Source: Mantis religiosa (taxonomy: Eukaryota > Arthropoda > Insecta > Mantodea > Mantidae). From it: a DNA stretch of 64,000 nt. The stretch spans positions 264,303,603-264,367,602 of the forward strand of contig CM060947.1 of NCBI GenBank assembly GCA_030765055.1, written 5' to 3'. This document shows positions 13,482 to 23,830 of the stretch, piece by piece (positions within the stretch are counted from its first letter, which is position 1; each line of letters starts with the position of its first letter). A model generated the notes under the pieces. The model saw nothing but the letters and a program-made list of their open reading frames with translations, was not told the DNA's origin and made no database searches. The translations under genes and the position numbers were made by a program.

Positions 13482-14060
13482 TGGCCAAGTAGCTCAGTCG
13501 GTAGACCACCTGCCTGCCGTGCTAGTGGTCCCGGGTTCAATTCCCGGCGGTGAGCATGGAGGTGGGGACCTTTCTCCGGCCAAGATAATTCCTCATCTTC
13601 CCCAGGGCCTGAAGTATGAATGAGAGTGCGAATGTGTGTGCGATCTACGGATTAAAACCCAACGAATACGAGTTAACACCTTCGATATGTTCCAAAAGAG
13701 AACGGCCGCCGATATGACCATTGTAGTTAAAGGCGGGGTATAAATGTGTACGTGATATAATGATTAAAACCCAACGAATACGAGTTAACACCTTCGATAT
13801 GTTCCAAAGGAGAACGGCCGCCGATATGACCATTGTAGTTAAAGGCGGGGTATAAATGTGTACGTGATATAATGATTAAAACCCAACGAATACGAGTTAA
13901 CACCTTCGATATGTTCCAAAGGAGAACGGCCGCCGATATGACCATTGTAGTTAAAGGCGGGATATAAATGTGTACGTGATATAATGATTAAAACCCAACG
14001 AATACGAGTTAACACCTTCGATATGTTCCAAAGGAGAACGGCCGCCGATATGGCCATTGG
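13482..14060 (+). mobile_element. tRNA-derived SINE (family B) with 112-bp tail array
   Basis: The head at 13482-13560 carries TAGCTCAGTCGG (box A-like) and a well-paired T-arm, CCGGGTTCAATTCCCGG (box B). The ends do not form an acceptor stem, so it is not a tRNA gene. Downstream, a unit beginning AAAACCCAACGAATACG repeats at 13653, 13765, 13877 and 13989, exactly 112 bp apart and nearly identical. The last copy breaks off at about 14060. Recent tail expansion is inferred from the low divergence. Confidence 0.82.
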
Positions 14061-14334
14061 AAGAATTAAAAAAAATTAGAAGTTAATAAGTCAAACATTT
14101 TGAGTAGTGAAGCAGTTTAATAAATTAAGAATACTGAAGAAAATGTTTTGAAAAAGACTATTAAAACAGTCCATATAATAGCATTACTATTATTATAAAT
14201 TTAATTTTAATATTTTTATATTATTATCTTTTATGGTGCTTTATAGTTCTCTGTGCAGGGGTAATTCAAACACCGTACAGAGTAACAATTATGATATTAT
14301 TAAACAAAGGCAAGAAAGAAGCCTATGGAGTAAG
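14061..14334. other. Unassigned AT-rich spacer
   Basis: AT-rich sequence between the SINE tail array and the mariner end; nothing recognised. Confidence 0.4.
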
Positions 14335-14504
14335 AGGGTGAAAAGTTTCCGACCTCAAAATAAAGATGGCAGCACTCGCAAATAAAAGCTAATAAATTTT
14401 GTTGTTCATCTGTTGGCAGTTACTCACCAACGTTTCAGACATTTTTGACGGCCAGTGGTTATGTAACAGTCATTTGAGTGAAGTGATGCGAGTTTTTTTA
14501 TGAA

Positions 14505-15277
14505 AATGGACAAAATCGTGTATCCACCTGTCACTAAATATTTGATTTGAAACGCAAAACGTCTACGCAAATCAAAGATGATTTGGATTCTGTGTATGGG
14601 GACTCCACACCATCATTTACCACAGTGAAATTTTTGGCAGCTGAATTTAAACGTGGCCGTAAGAGCTTGGGAGACGATGAACGTTCGGGACGTCCAAAAC
14701 TGTAACTACCGATGAAAACATCGCCAAAGTTCACCAAATGGTGCTAGACGACGCCGAATTAAAGTGAGAGAGATAGCACAGGCTTTGAACATGTCAAAAA
14801 ACGAGTTTGTCACATATTAAATCAACATTTAGACACGAGAAAACTGTCCGCGTGTTGGGTACCGCTTTTGCTCACGTTAAACCAAAAGCGTGTTCGAATG
14901 AACATTTCCAACGCTCTATTGGCGCAGTTTAGGCGCAATAAATCCGAAATTTGGTGCCGATTAATTACTATAGATGAAACATGGATACACCATTATACGC
15001 CCGAAGCTAAAATACAGCCCAAACAATGGACGGCAAAGGGGCAACCGGCTCCTAAAATACAAAAACTGGTTTATGGGCTGGGAAAGTGATGGCAACTGTT
15101 TTCTGGGATAGTTGTGGAGTTATTTTAACTGATTATCTTCAAAAAGGGAAAACCATCACAGGAGTATACTACGCATCATTACTTGAGAAGATGAAGACAG
15201 AAATTGTGGAAAAACGACCACATATGCAGAAAGAGAAAATCCTGTTTCACCAAGACAACACACCGTCTCACACCTCA
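14505..15277 (+). pseudogene. Mariner transposase, N-terminal and core part
   Basis: In shifting frames the helix-turn-helix region is readable around 14540-14800, with a GRK, DDERSGRPK stretch and then KVREIAQALNMSK. From 14868 an open frame holds the first catalytic Asp in TIDETWIHHYTPE, and after a stop at about 15088 VMATVFWDS follows. The second Asp lies in ILFHQDNTPSHTS, directly before the LINE insertion point. The DD34D architecture of mariner is therefore visible up to the break. Confidence 0.83.
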
Positions 15278-15329
15278 CTCCCGAAAAGGATTAAGGCAGG
15301 GTATGAAGCTATTGAAGTGAGACAGTATA

Positions 15330-15871
15330 TACCAAATCCACTGAGGTGTTATAAACGCCAGTGCTTTGGCCACACAAGTGATTCATGTAATGGAGTTGCC
15401 ACTTGCGTTGACTGCGGGGAAGTCAAGCATGACAATGTATGCACTTCACCCGCAAAGTGTGTTAACTACAGTGGTAATCACTCAGAAAACTCCAGAGTAT
15501 GTCCCCGTTTTATGGAGGAGAAGGCGATCTAAGTGATCCGGGTAAGAGAGAGGGTGTCCTTCGTGGAACCCCGGAAACTCTTGCGTATTCGCCAACCTTC
15601 TGTACCTAGGACCGTTACTTATAGAGCAGTTGCAGCTAAGCCGGTACCTAGACGTGAAATCGCAACACAAACCAGCGAAATAAACGGGGAAGTAGTATCT
15701 GAAAGATCAATTACACCAACATCACAGCCAAAACAACAAACACCAACACGAACAACAGTGAGCGCGCCGACCAAGTCCAGTCCTAAGAAGAAGATTTCAG
15801 CCAAGTCACCGCCGAAAGCATCTACTTCAAGAACAAGTGAACCGGTAGTATATAATGTATCGCCAAGGTAA
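15330..15871 (+). pseudogene. LINE ORF1 (gag-like) with CCHC zinc knuckles
   Basis: A Cys/His series is visible at 15348-15510: CYKRQCFGHTSDSC, then CVDCGEVKHDNVC, then CVNYSGNHSENSRVC. These are the successive CCHC-type knuckles of the nucleic-acid-binding ORF1 of I/Jockey-type LINEs. A stop at 15532 separates this from a Ser/Thr/Pro/Lys-rich C-terminal part at 15533-15871. Further ORF1-like Lys/Pro/Ser-rich coding resumes after the nested transposon (about 17055-17360), ending with a stop near 17360. Confidence 0.8.
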
Positions 15872-15918
15872 TTTAAGATCACTTATGACAGAACGGACTT
15901 CCTCAAGGTAAGGATGTA

Positions 15919-17031
15919 TTTTTTTATCTTGAAAAGAGCAGAGCGATGCGCAGTATTATCTGGACGAGTCCACCTCAAAACGGTTGCAACTGGAGGGGAG
16001 GGCAGTTCAGTTGCGAGCAACTAAACACGTGCAGAGCTACTCGGTAATACTACAGCTTGATTCAAAACGTGTTTGTCTCCTGGTTCCAAGAGAACATTTA
16101 TAAATGACGCCTCCTAGCAGCACATTAGGAAATAAAGTGCTACATTTAAAAACACGAGAAGTAATAACCAATATCCGTAGATTTATAAAAAAGGAACAAT
16201 GATCTGGGTCGCTGTAAAATCTGGGGAAGGGTATCTGAGGCAACAGTTGTGTCTGAAAGCAGTTTAGGAGAGTTATTAAGGAAAGAAAAGCCATTGGTGC
16301 TAGTGCAACAACGTCCTTCTCTATGCCCAGTAAACAAAGATTAAGAACGTGCACAAAATCTAATTTGGATGTTTTAATTCAGAAGTAGTTAGGCGAACTA
16401 TGAATAATTTTTAAAGCACAGGAAAACAAAGACCAACTTTGAAGAAAGTGCTTATGAAGCTAAAAATTCTACTGACTTCCAAGGCAGTGTCTGAACATTA
16501 AGAAGAGTTCTTTTGAAGCTAGGATTATTTGGGGAAAGAACACTAAGCGTGACAGACAAATTTTTATCGAACATCGCACCATACGTGCAAAACGTCTTAA
16601 GTATTTACGAAATATTCGGAGATATGGAAGTGAAGTTTATATAGTTTATATGGATGAAACTTATATAAATACAGCACATACTGGACCATATGCCTGGAGT
16701 GAAATACGTTACAGGGACTCTGCAGCGATATTGAAAGGCCGACAGTTGTTTATCATGCCTGCTGGAGGAGAACAGGGTTTTGTTACAAATGCCTATGTAC
16801 TATTTATGATCCAACAAAAGCGTGGAGATTACTACCATAGTAAGAATTACAACTTAGTTTATAAGAGCTGAAAAACTGGCTTCGAGAATGAAATTTGTTT
16901 TTAGACAACTTATGCAGCGCCTTCCCCTCTCGTAATCTTACGCGTGTGACACATTGTGGCGATAGGTGCACTATCCCCAACACAGTTGCTACTCATCCCT
17001 ACCGCGCAGGATTCCTGTCAAGATAAAATAA
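15919..17031 (+). mobile_element. ITm transposon nested inside the LINE
   Basis: Flanking TA dinucleotides are at 15917-15918 and 17032-17033. The termini match as inverted repeats: TTTTTTTATCTTG on the left and TTATTTTATCTTG read inward from the right, followed by similar GCGCAGTA / GCGCGGTAG blocks. The 1.1-kb element contains a decayed transposase fragment and is a deletion derivative. Its own insertion is younger than the LINE insertion, which in turn is younger than the mariner. Confidence 0.82.
16105..16871 (+). pseudogene. ITm transposase fragment of the nested element
   Basis: An N-terminal part with several frameshifts is discernible from about 16105. From about 16560 it reads through IRAKRLKYLRNIRRYGSEV, and 16650-16871 holds MDETYINTAHT, with the first catalytic Asp, then AGGEQGFVTNAYVLF and RGDYYHSKNYN. 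These blocks are diagnostic of an insect ITm family with a GGEMGF-like motif between the first and second catalytic Asp. Sequence coding for the second Asp and the last acidic residue is deleted; the element end follows within 170 bp. Confidence 0.75.
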
Positions 17032-17608
17032 TAAATCTGTAAATAGTAAGACCAGTGAAAGGAAAGCTGGCCAGTACAAAAGTCCGCGAACATTTCCGCC
17101 AACATCTGAGGAATCATCTGGAGAGGGCGCCGATCGGCGACTTCCATCTTCGCCGGTTGTAGTTTCCGATCCTGTCGAGAGACCTGATTAGAAGTTACCA
17201 GTGCGTAAGCTGTCCTCTTCCATTGACGACGTGGAGCGGGTGGATCCTGTCATCACTGCCCAAACGAGAGTGAGGAAAAGGCAGGAAATACCTGCTGAAA
17301 GTCCTAGCCCTGCCCCAAAGAAAAAGAACAAATTTGTTCAACCACCTCTGGGCAGGTAGCTTTTGTCATGGCAAGTTGATATAGAAAGTAATAATTATTA
17401 TGAATTTTGGTATTTATTTAGTATTTATAGTTTTTAATTGTTTTTATCCGTTTGGGCTTATTTATTTTATTGTCATTTTGTTTTGATCTGTTTTTAAAAT
17501 TTTAAATAATTTATATGTGGATATTGCCATGAATTAGTTCTTTCATGACCGCTGATGACCGTTGCAGCTGAGCGCCTTTATACACATATCATCACGTCTC
17601 ACATCTCA

Positions 17609-17870
17609 GCGGTTGCAATAGCGAAAATCCACGAATTACGGTTTGAACTGCTTGACTCACCAGATCTAACCCCAAGCGACTTCTTTTTGTTCCCTCATCT
17701 GAAAATTGCTCTCGGAGGATAGATATTTTCGTCAAATGAAGAGGCAATCACCTTCGTGAACAATTATTTTGCAGATAAAAATGTTGTAGAGAAAAATGTT
17801 GGTACAGAGTCTGCGTGAACTTCATCCAATTCAGTTTTGACTTGTCCGGCAGTCCAGCTCTTCAAATGAA
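17609..17870 (+). pseudogene. Mariner transposase, C-terminal part after the LINE
   Basis: The reading resumes with AKIHELRFELLDSPDLTPSD and FFLFPHLKIALGG. This supplies the third catalytic Asp (PSDFFLF), 34 residues after the second one in the DNTPSH block when the LINE is removed. A TAG follows GG, then SSNEEAITFVNNYFADKNV, the normal mariner C-terminal helix. It is continuous in family terms with 14505-15277. Confidence 0.85.
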
Positions 17871-18276
17871 AATGTTTAATAACAACACGAAATATGTCAG
17901 CAATGGCTGTCAACAATGAACTGTATACTGTAGCAATTTAAATTTTCTGTTTAATTTTTTGAATAGTTAGCCTACCACCCACAAAGTTGCAACAAAAAAT
18001 CTCCTTCCCTTCAAGGAAATTTACCAGACTTATAAAACCACCCTCGCATTTAGCGGTTAATTTTATTTTTAGTTCTGGAAATTTAGAAGTTCTTTCCCGT
18101 AGTCCAGTACACTAGAAAGAATAGGTAACAAATCGTTGAGATATGTAGTGATTTCTTCTTGGAAACTGTTAACTGACAGTTGACAGACGATTATTTTCTT
18201 AGCAATTTTATACTTGCGCCGATAATATTTTGTCATTTTAAAATAAAATAAAAATTTCAGACCCACTACCGAGGTA

Positions 18277-18411
18277 TCGAAAAAGAATATATCGAATTTT
18301 CTTATGTATTTTCGATATCGATAGATGCAAGTATCGATATATCGCAGGTATCGATATCACGTAAGTATCGAGGTATCGCAAGTCTCGAGGTATTGCAAAT
18401 ATCGAAGACCT
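18277..18411. repeat. ATCGATA-rich degenerate repeat patch
   Basis: About a dozen short words built on TATCGA / ATCGATAT recur at 10-15 bp spacing, with TATCGATATCG-like cores. A smaller patch of the same kind is at 49540-49600. Such words are known DREF/BEAF-type sites in flies and also occur in subterminal regions of hAT-type transposons. Nothing here distinguishes the two. Confidence 0.55.
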
Positions 18412-18599
18412 ATACCAATTCTTTATTACATTACTTATGCCTTCTTTTATTTTGTTTTATATTAGATAACTTAGAAGTGCAATAAAACGCAACAAGACGT
18501 AATATATTCTGTTTAAAACATCTCTATATATTCCCTGTGGGTATTTGAAGAAGACCGAAGCTATCGGCAGGCTCTCTTCTTTTTTTTCTTGTTTTGCTG

Positions 18600-18914
18600 T
18601 CTAAGAGGAAGTTTTGTGAACTCTTGACCAGTGCAGGGGAAAGCGACAGAGATTACCTGTGGGGTAACAACATCTCCCAAGTGTACCGTAAATACAAAGA
18701 GAGACAAACGGATAAGCTTGAGGAAAACCGTATAACTCTCCAGAGACTCACCTCAGATTCCAGAAAGGAAATAAGATTTTGTGTTTCTGACAGTCCCAAT
18801 TTGTATAATATCAGAGTTGCAGAGCTACTCCTTGATAAAGTGGGTGTCTACATTAAATGTTTCCTTGCCAGTAAAATAGCCAACATCCTCGTCGATTGGT
18901 CACAGAGATCCTAA
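18600..18914 (+). CDS. Candidate exon or exon-derived pseudogene, unrecognised protein
   Basis: A pyrimidine-rich run with TTTTTTTTCTTG and CTAAG at about 18577-18602 looks like a splice acceptor. The open frame that follows is charged, non-repetitive and unlike the transposon proteins around it. It includes KFCELLTSAGESDRDYLWG, KYKERQTDKLEENR and SPNLYNIRVAELLLDKVGVY. A GTAAAA donor-like sequence lies near 18868 (CCTTGCCA/GTAAAA) before the frame stops at 18914. Length and amino-acid make-up suit an internal exon of a host gene. I do not recognise the family, and a processed or degraded copy is equally possible. Confidence 0.4.
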   Translation, partial: SKRKFCELLTSAGESDRDYLWGNNISQVYRKYKERQTDKLEENRITLQRLTSDSRKEIRFCVSDSPNLYNIRVAELLLDKVGVYIKCFLASKIANILVDWSQRS

Positions 18915-19144
18915 CACCAATGAAGCGTGTTATAGTACACAACAAGATCATAGATCATAGTAGGCCAGTGACAAAACAAAATGTCCTACTTCGACGTTCA
19001 CTTGTTATATTTTGACATTAATTATTAAAACAAAGGAATCTCTGATTGAAAACTACCTTATTCTTTTTAAAAATATTCTTCTTTATGCTCAATACACTTT
19101 TGCATCCGTCTGAACTATTTGCCAAAGCATTTATTTCAGTCTTT
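18915..19144. other. No recognisable feature
   Basis: AT-rich stretch between the candidate exon and the next SINE; nothing recognised. Confidence 0.4.
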
Positions 19145-20172
19145 TTGCCCGCCCCGGTAGCGTGCTGGCAGCATGTCTGTCTCAGGTTCAAGAGGTCGCG
19201 AGTTCGAATCTCGGTCAGAATCAGTTACCCGGTTAAGATTATTCCGGGGAATTCCCTTATCCCAAAACATCGATGACGGAAAACTCCAAGCTCTACGTAC
19301 CCTGTACTTATTTAAACATAATTTCATTCATCGTCCGATATGACTTAACGTTGGAGGTTTTCATTTATCCTGAAAGATGAATGTCTGGTAACTCTCAGCT
19401 CTATGTACCATGTACTCATTTGAACATCATTTCATTCATCGTCTGATATGACGTAACGTTGGAGGATTTCTCTTGTACTGAAAGATGAATGTCTGATAAC
19501 TCTAAGCTCTATGTACCCTGCACTCCTTTGAACATCATTTCATTCATCGTCCGATATGACTTAACGTTGGAGGTTTTCTCTTATCCTGAAAGATGAATGT
19601 CTGATAACTCTAAGCTCTATGTACCCTGCACTCATTTGAACATCATTTCATTCACCGCCCGATATGACTTAACGTTGGAGGCTTTCCCTTATCCTGAAAG
19701 ATGAATGTCTGGTAATTCTAAGCTCTATGTACTCTGTCCTCATTTGAACATCATTTCAATCATCGTCCGATATGACTTAACGTTGGAGGTTTTCTCTTAT
19801 CCTGAAAGATGAATGTCTGGTGACTCTAAGCTCTATGTACCCTGTACTTATTTGAACATCATTTCATTCATCGCCCGATATGACTTAACGTTGGAGGCTT
19901 TCCCTTATCCTGAAAGATGAATGTCTGGTAACTCTAAGCTCTATGTACTCTGTCCTCATTTGAACATCATTTCAATCATCGTCCGATATGACTTAACGTT
20001 GGAGGTTTTCTCTTATCCTGAAAGATGAATGTCTGGTAACTCTAAGATCTATGTACCCTGTACTCATTAGAACATCATTTCATTCATCGTCCGATATGAC
20101 TTAACGTTGGAGGTTTTCTCTTATCCTGAAAGATGAATGTCTGGTAACTCTAAGCTCTATGCACCCTGTGCT
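19145..20172 (+). mobile_element. tRNA-derived SINE (family C) with 108-bp tail array, about 8 copies
   Basis: The head at 19145-19225 has GGTAGCGTGCTGG (box A-like) and GAGTTCGAATCTCGG (box B-like). The body then passes into a unit containing AAAGATGAATGTCTG at 19373, 19481, 19589, 19697, 19805, 19913, 20021 and 20129. The spacing is exactly 108 bp every time. A family C copy at 37150-37385 has one unit only, so the array is a local expansion of the SINE 3' part. The last unit is cut off at about 20172 by the mariner. Confidence 0.88.
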
Positions 20173-21233
20173 CATTTAAACATATATTCAGGTACTTGTC
20201 ATAAAGTGGCACTAGTTTTTGAATACCCTCCTCATAAAATTCTGCCGCCTGACGTGTTAACCACTGTATCACAAATGTTTTGACTTCGTTATCGTCTTGA
20301 AGACGCTGACCGCCCAGATGTTTCTTCAAGTGCAGGAACAAATGGTAGTCACTGGCCGCCAGATCAGGGCTGTATGGAGGATGATCTAGAGTTTCCCATT
20401 GAAAATATTTGATGAGATCTTTGGTCCGATTAGCCACATGTGGACGGGCATTGTCATGCAGCAAAACGATACCCTTACTCAACTTGCCACGTCTTTTGTT
20501 CTGGATTGCACGGCGCAGATTGTTCAATGTCTCACAATAAGACGCTGCATTGATTGTCCCATTACGAGGTAGAAACTCCACAAGTAATACTCCTTTTCTG
20601 TCCCAAAAAACTGTGCACATGCTTTTCCGGGCAATAATTGTTTGCTTAAACTTCACTTTTGTGGGTGATGATGAATGTCGCCATTCCATGGATTGTTGTT
20701 TCTGGTGTGACGTAGGCGACCCATGTGTCGTCACCAGTAACAATTTGGTCTAAAAAATCTTCACCTTCATTGTGGTACCGCTCAAGGAAAGTCAATGCAC
20801 TGCCTAAACGTTGGGTTTTGTGCAAATCCGTCAACATTTTCGGAACCCAACGTGAACACAATTTCCGCTACTTCAAGTTCTCGGTCACAATGCGATACAA
20901 AACACTACGAGAATATTGAGGAAAATAGTCACACAATGATGAAATTGTAAAGCGTCTGTTTTCTCTCACCTTTTTGTCCACTTTCTGCACCAAATCTTCA
21001 GTAACGACCGAAGGACGCCCACTCTGTTCTTCATCATGCACATTTGTGCGGCCATCTTTAAATGCTTTCACCCATTTCCTTACCATTCCATCACTTATAA
21101 TGTTTTGTCCGTCAACTTCACAGATCTCACGATGAATATCGATCGGTTTTAAGCCTTTGGCACTAAGAAATCGTATAACAGCCCGTACTTCACAATCGGC
21201 GGGACTTACGATTGTCGGAGGCATCTTAAACAC
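20150..21233 (-). pseudogene. Mariner transposase, nearly full length with one stop and one frameshift
   Basis: The minus-strand start at 21231-21233 opens a typical mariner helix-turn-helix half (GRTNVHDEEQSGRPSVVTED). A TAG at about 20865-20867 replaces a Tyr codon after ENLK, and the same frame goes on with CSRWVPKMLTDLHKTQR. A frameshift near 20700-20745 follows the TGDDTW block. All three catalytic positions can be read: TGDDTW, LLHDNARPH and AASDYHLF. It ends at 20150 inside the SINE array, so the mariner is inserted next to or into that array. Confidence 0.88.
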
Positions 21234-21374
21234 TCAGTAACCAACGTATACAATGAATAATCAGACTCTAATGACGTCAGTGCGTAGACAAGAGATGTAG
21301 GTAACCAGAGGGCATGCGCGGAATGCCGCAGTAGCGCTGCGGTGGCGGAATCGCAAAACGGTACTGACTTAAAA

Positions 21375-22250
21375 AACATGCCTCGTACATGGATCACAAT
21401 TACTGGTGTTGGACCTTCCTATTTTCTTAAAGTACACATTATATGGTTCATGTCCCGTTAAGTATTGGATACTTAATCTTGTTGGTACTATATCTTTTAA
21501 TTTTAATCTTTCATTTATATTGGGATATAGACTATAAGTTCTTCTTCCTTGAAGTGATGTATCCCATTCATGTTGCCAATCTCTTAAAAGTTTCCCATTC
21601 ATTTCTGCTTTATTCCTACAATATTCACCTATAACTTGCTCAAATTTTAAGAAATCTTTTCTTTTGAGTCAATAATTTGCTCCTCTTTTGTTTCATTACT
21701 ATGTCTATAGGCCAAATTGCCAAACATACTAAAAGAGCTAAAGTTGGTGTTGTTGTTACGACTCCTAAGAATCTTATTAAAGCTTGTCCTTTAATACATC
21801 TAATTATTTTAATATATTTCTGATATTTTAATCTATTTTCCCATATTACAGCTCCATAGCCTATCATAAAGCTCATGTGATATATTTTTTACTGTATCCG
21901 TAGGTAGTTTAAAAGTCCTTGTGGTTATTGTTGATAATTTCATCATTATTTTCCTAGACTTATTTGTTACGTCTTTTAGATGCGTATCTTAATATCTTTT
22001 TTCATCTAAAAATACAAAAAAAATATTTAACAACTTTGCTCCTTTTAATATTTTCATTATTTATTTTGAAAATAGGGTTTCTTTTTAAGACTCCTTTAGA
22101 TAGAATATATTCTGATTTTTTTGCAATAGATAATTTATATTCATTCACCAAGAAGACAGTTGTTTCATAGTTAGATTGGCTTTTCTTTCTAACGCCTTCC
22201 ACTAATAATAAGAGATCTTCTGCATAGGCCACAATATTAGAACAATATAT
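21375..22250 (-). pseudogene. R1-like LINE ORF2 fragment (RT end to C-terminus)
   Basis: Reading leftward from 22240 the translation gives VAYAEDLLLLVEG, a YxDD motif with Glu in place of the first Asp. It then gives VLKRNPIFKIN and, after frame breaks, ALIRFLGVVTTTPTLALL at about 21730-21800 and RLSIQYLTGHEPYNVYF at about 21430-21480. These are successive landmarks of R1-type ORF2 proteins, ending before the CCHC knuckle. It is 5' truncated at about 22250 and cut at the left next to the mariner side. Confidence 0.75.
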
Positions 22251-23414
22251 TAAAGTAATATTGACACGGAGGTGTCACTTAAGAGCACAGATTCAGACGA
22301 TATAAGTAGAGATATATATCTCATTACCAACAATAAAAATGGTGGCGCTTTCATCATCTAGAGAGTGCAATATGTTCTCATGTGTTGGTCCATTGCCAAC
22401 TTGGCACCCCGAGCCACGATATCGAAGTCTGAAGGGTTGGAAATGATGAAGTGCTATAATAAATCCAAGATTACAGTCAAGTGTATCGGATATCGAAGAG
22501 TTTCAGGTTAAACACATCACCCCGGGGCTAGTTGTATCTCAAACCGGGGGTGAGAATGTTTTAAAACTCTCGTCACGCCGTAAAACGGAGCTATACTGCA
22601 TCGAACTTGGCCAACTATATCGATATTTCCAAACCTCGACTGCGCATGCGTGACATGCCCCCCACTACCGCGACGCTATAACAGTTTAAATTAACGTCAT
22701 TGTCTCCCACGGACGCGAAGCCAAATTTTCTCTTTTTTTTATCGTTCCCTCGTTTTGAATTTGTGTAATTGGGGCATAGGCTGAGGAAAAAGCAGGCGTT
22801 TTAGACAAAGGCTGTGATAAAATTTAGGGGAGCGCACATTTATATAATGGCAAGAGATAATAATGATAATAAAGGGTCTGATTCCTAACTTTCGGGACAC
22901 GGTCAACGTCATCCGGTGCTTTTTTGAGCTGCAGAAATTTCCAAAACAATCGAATCTGTGTAGAATTAACTAGGAGTTATATATACCGACATTCATATGT
23001 TTAATGAACGATATTTGTTCTTTACGGCACCAGGGGCGAAACAAAAGACTATGTTATAACTTTCTCCGCTTGCTTTTGTAAAATTGTCTCTATTAATCGA
23101 GATAGAAATTTGTAGAATTTATTTTATACAGCAATATGATAGAGAAATTGTGCATCGATTGTATTTGCTTCAAAATTGTATTCGTTCCAGATATCGAGGC
23201 TATTAAGAAAAAAATATTAACTTCCTACCTCAAAATAGGATAAGTATTTAAAATACGTAAAAATAGCAAAAAAAAAAAAACGGAATTTAAAAATGAAACA
23301 CATTTAGGCTACACTAATTACGAAAAGGTGCATCAGCAAGCGAAGAAAGCTAACGAGTAAGCAAGGGAAAATTTTGGGCAATTATGACTTGCAAAAGATA
23401 AGTGAATCTTTAAC
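22251..23414. other. No recognisable feature
   Basis: About 1.16 kb between the LINE fragment and the Harbinger end. A short A-run lies at 23269-23280. No coding similarity or array is seen. Confidence 0.4.
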
Positions 23415-23575
23415 GCCCGACTTCATCAACATATGTTAAGGTTTAACACGGGATTTGTTATAACAAAAATTGAATTTCACCAACAAGTGTTAGCTTAACA
23501 CCCGTGGCAAATCTTTTGTTAAACTAACAAATCAAATTTCTGATGTTAAATCCTTAACAATTGCAAATAGTCAAG

Positions 23576-23830
23576 ATGGCAGGCATGAACTCAGCTGTTG
23601 ATGTTGATTTGCTATATTTAAGACCGTGTAAATGGTACTCGTAATAGAGTACGGTCTATGAGGAGATATGATTTTGAGGAGCTATCAGAAGAAAATTTTC
23701 TACAGAGTTATAGACTGTCCAAACAAGTTGCTATGAAGCTTACAGCGAAAGTACAAGAGAGGTTAGAACATACATCGAAAGGAATATGGCGATCTCGCCT
23801 TTGCTTCAAGTATTAATAACTTTGCTATTT
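23576..23830 (+). pseudogene. HARBI1-like transposase N-terminus
   Basis: The start at 23576 reads MAGMNSAVDVDLLYLRP, then stops. A frame change gives RSMRRYDFEELSEENFLQSY and RLSKQVAMKLTAKVQERLE, then the AISPLLQVLITLLFY block. RLSK...L...I...LE and the AI-Q-LL-LRF-like motif are conserved N-terminal landmarks of Harbinger nucleases. The following DDE domain is absent; the sequence enters the 182-bp array instead. The copy at 50000 begins with the same residues (MASMNSAVDVD). Confidence 0.72.

Larger units (their letters stand above)
15278..17594 (+). mobile_element. LINE inserted in mariner, with 14-bp target duplication
   Basis: The duplicated target is CGTCTCACACCTCA at 15264-15277 and CGTCTCACATCTCA at 17595-17608 (one mismatch). 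It restores the mariner reading across the insertion. The insert starts in the gag-like ORF1 and ends in ACACATATCATCA, a tail like that of the LINE at 345-1051. No RT is present: ORF1 is followed directly by an AT-rich 3' region. It may therefore be an internally deleted or non-autonomous form. It is itself split by an ITm transposon at 15919-17031. Confidence 0.87.
14335..18044 (+). mobile_element. Mariner element carrying a nested LINE
   Basis: The left end reads AGGGTGAAAAGTTTCCGACC at 14335 and the right end, on the opposite strand, reads AGGGTGGTTTTATAAGTC from 18044. These are compatible imperfect inverted repeats. The transposase is split: the N-terminal and catalytic core lie at 14505-15277 and the C-terminus resumes at 17595 after a 2.3-kb LINE. 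Removing the LINE and one copy of its target duplication gives a mariner of about 1.4 kb, a normal length. Several stops and frameshifts show it is inactive. Confidence 0.85.

Noticed and set aside
13482..13560. Possible tRNA gene
   Set aside because: T-arm and box A/B are good, but 5' and 3' ends do not pair as an acceptor stem, and SINE tail units follow. The same argument applies to the heads at 19145, 37150, 38.7-41.8 kb and 8200.
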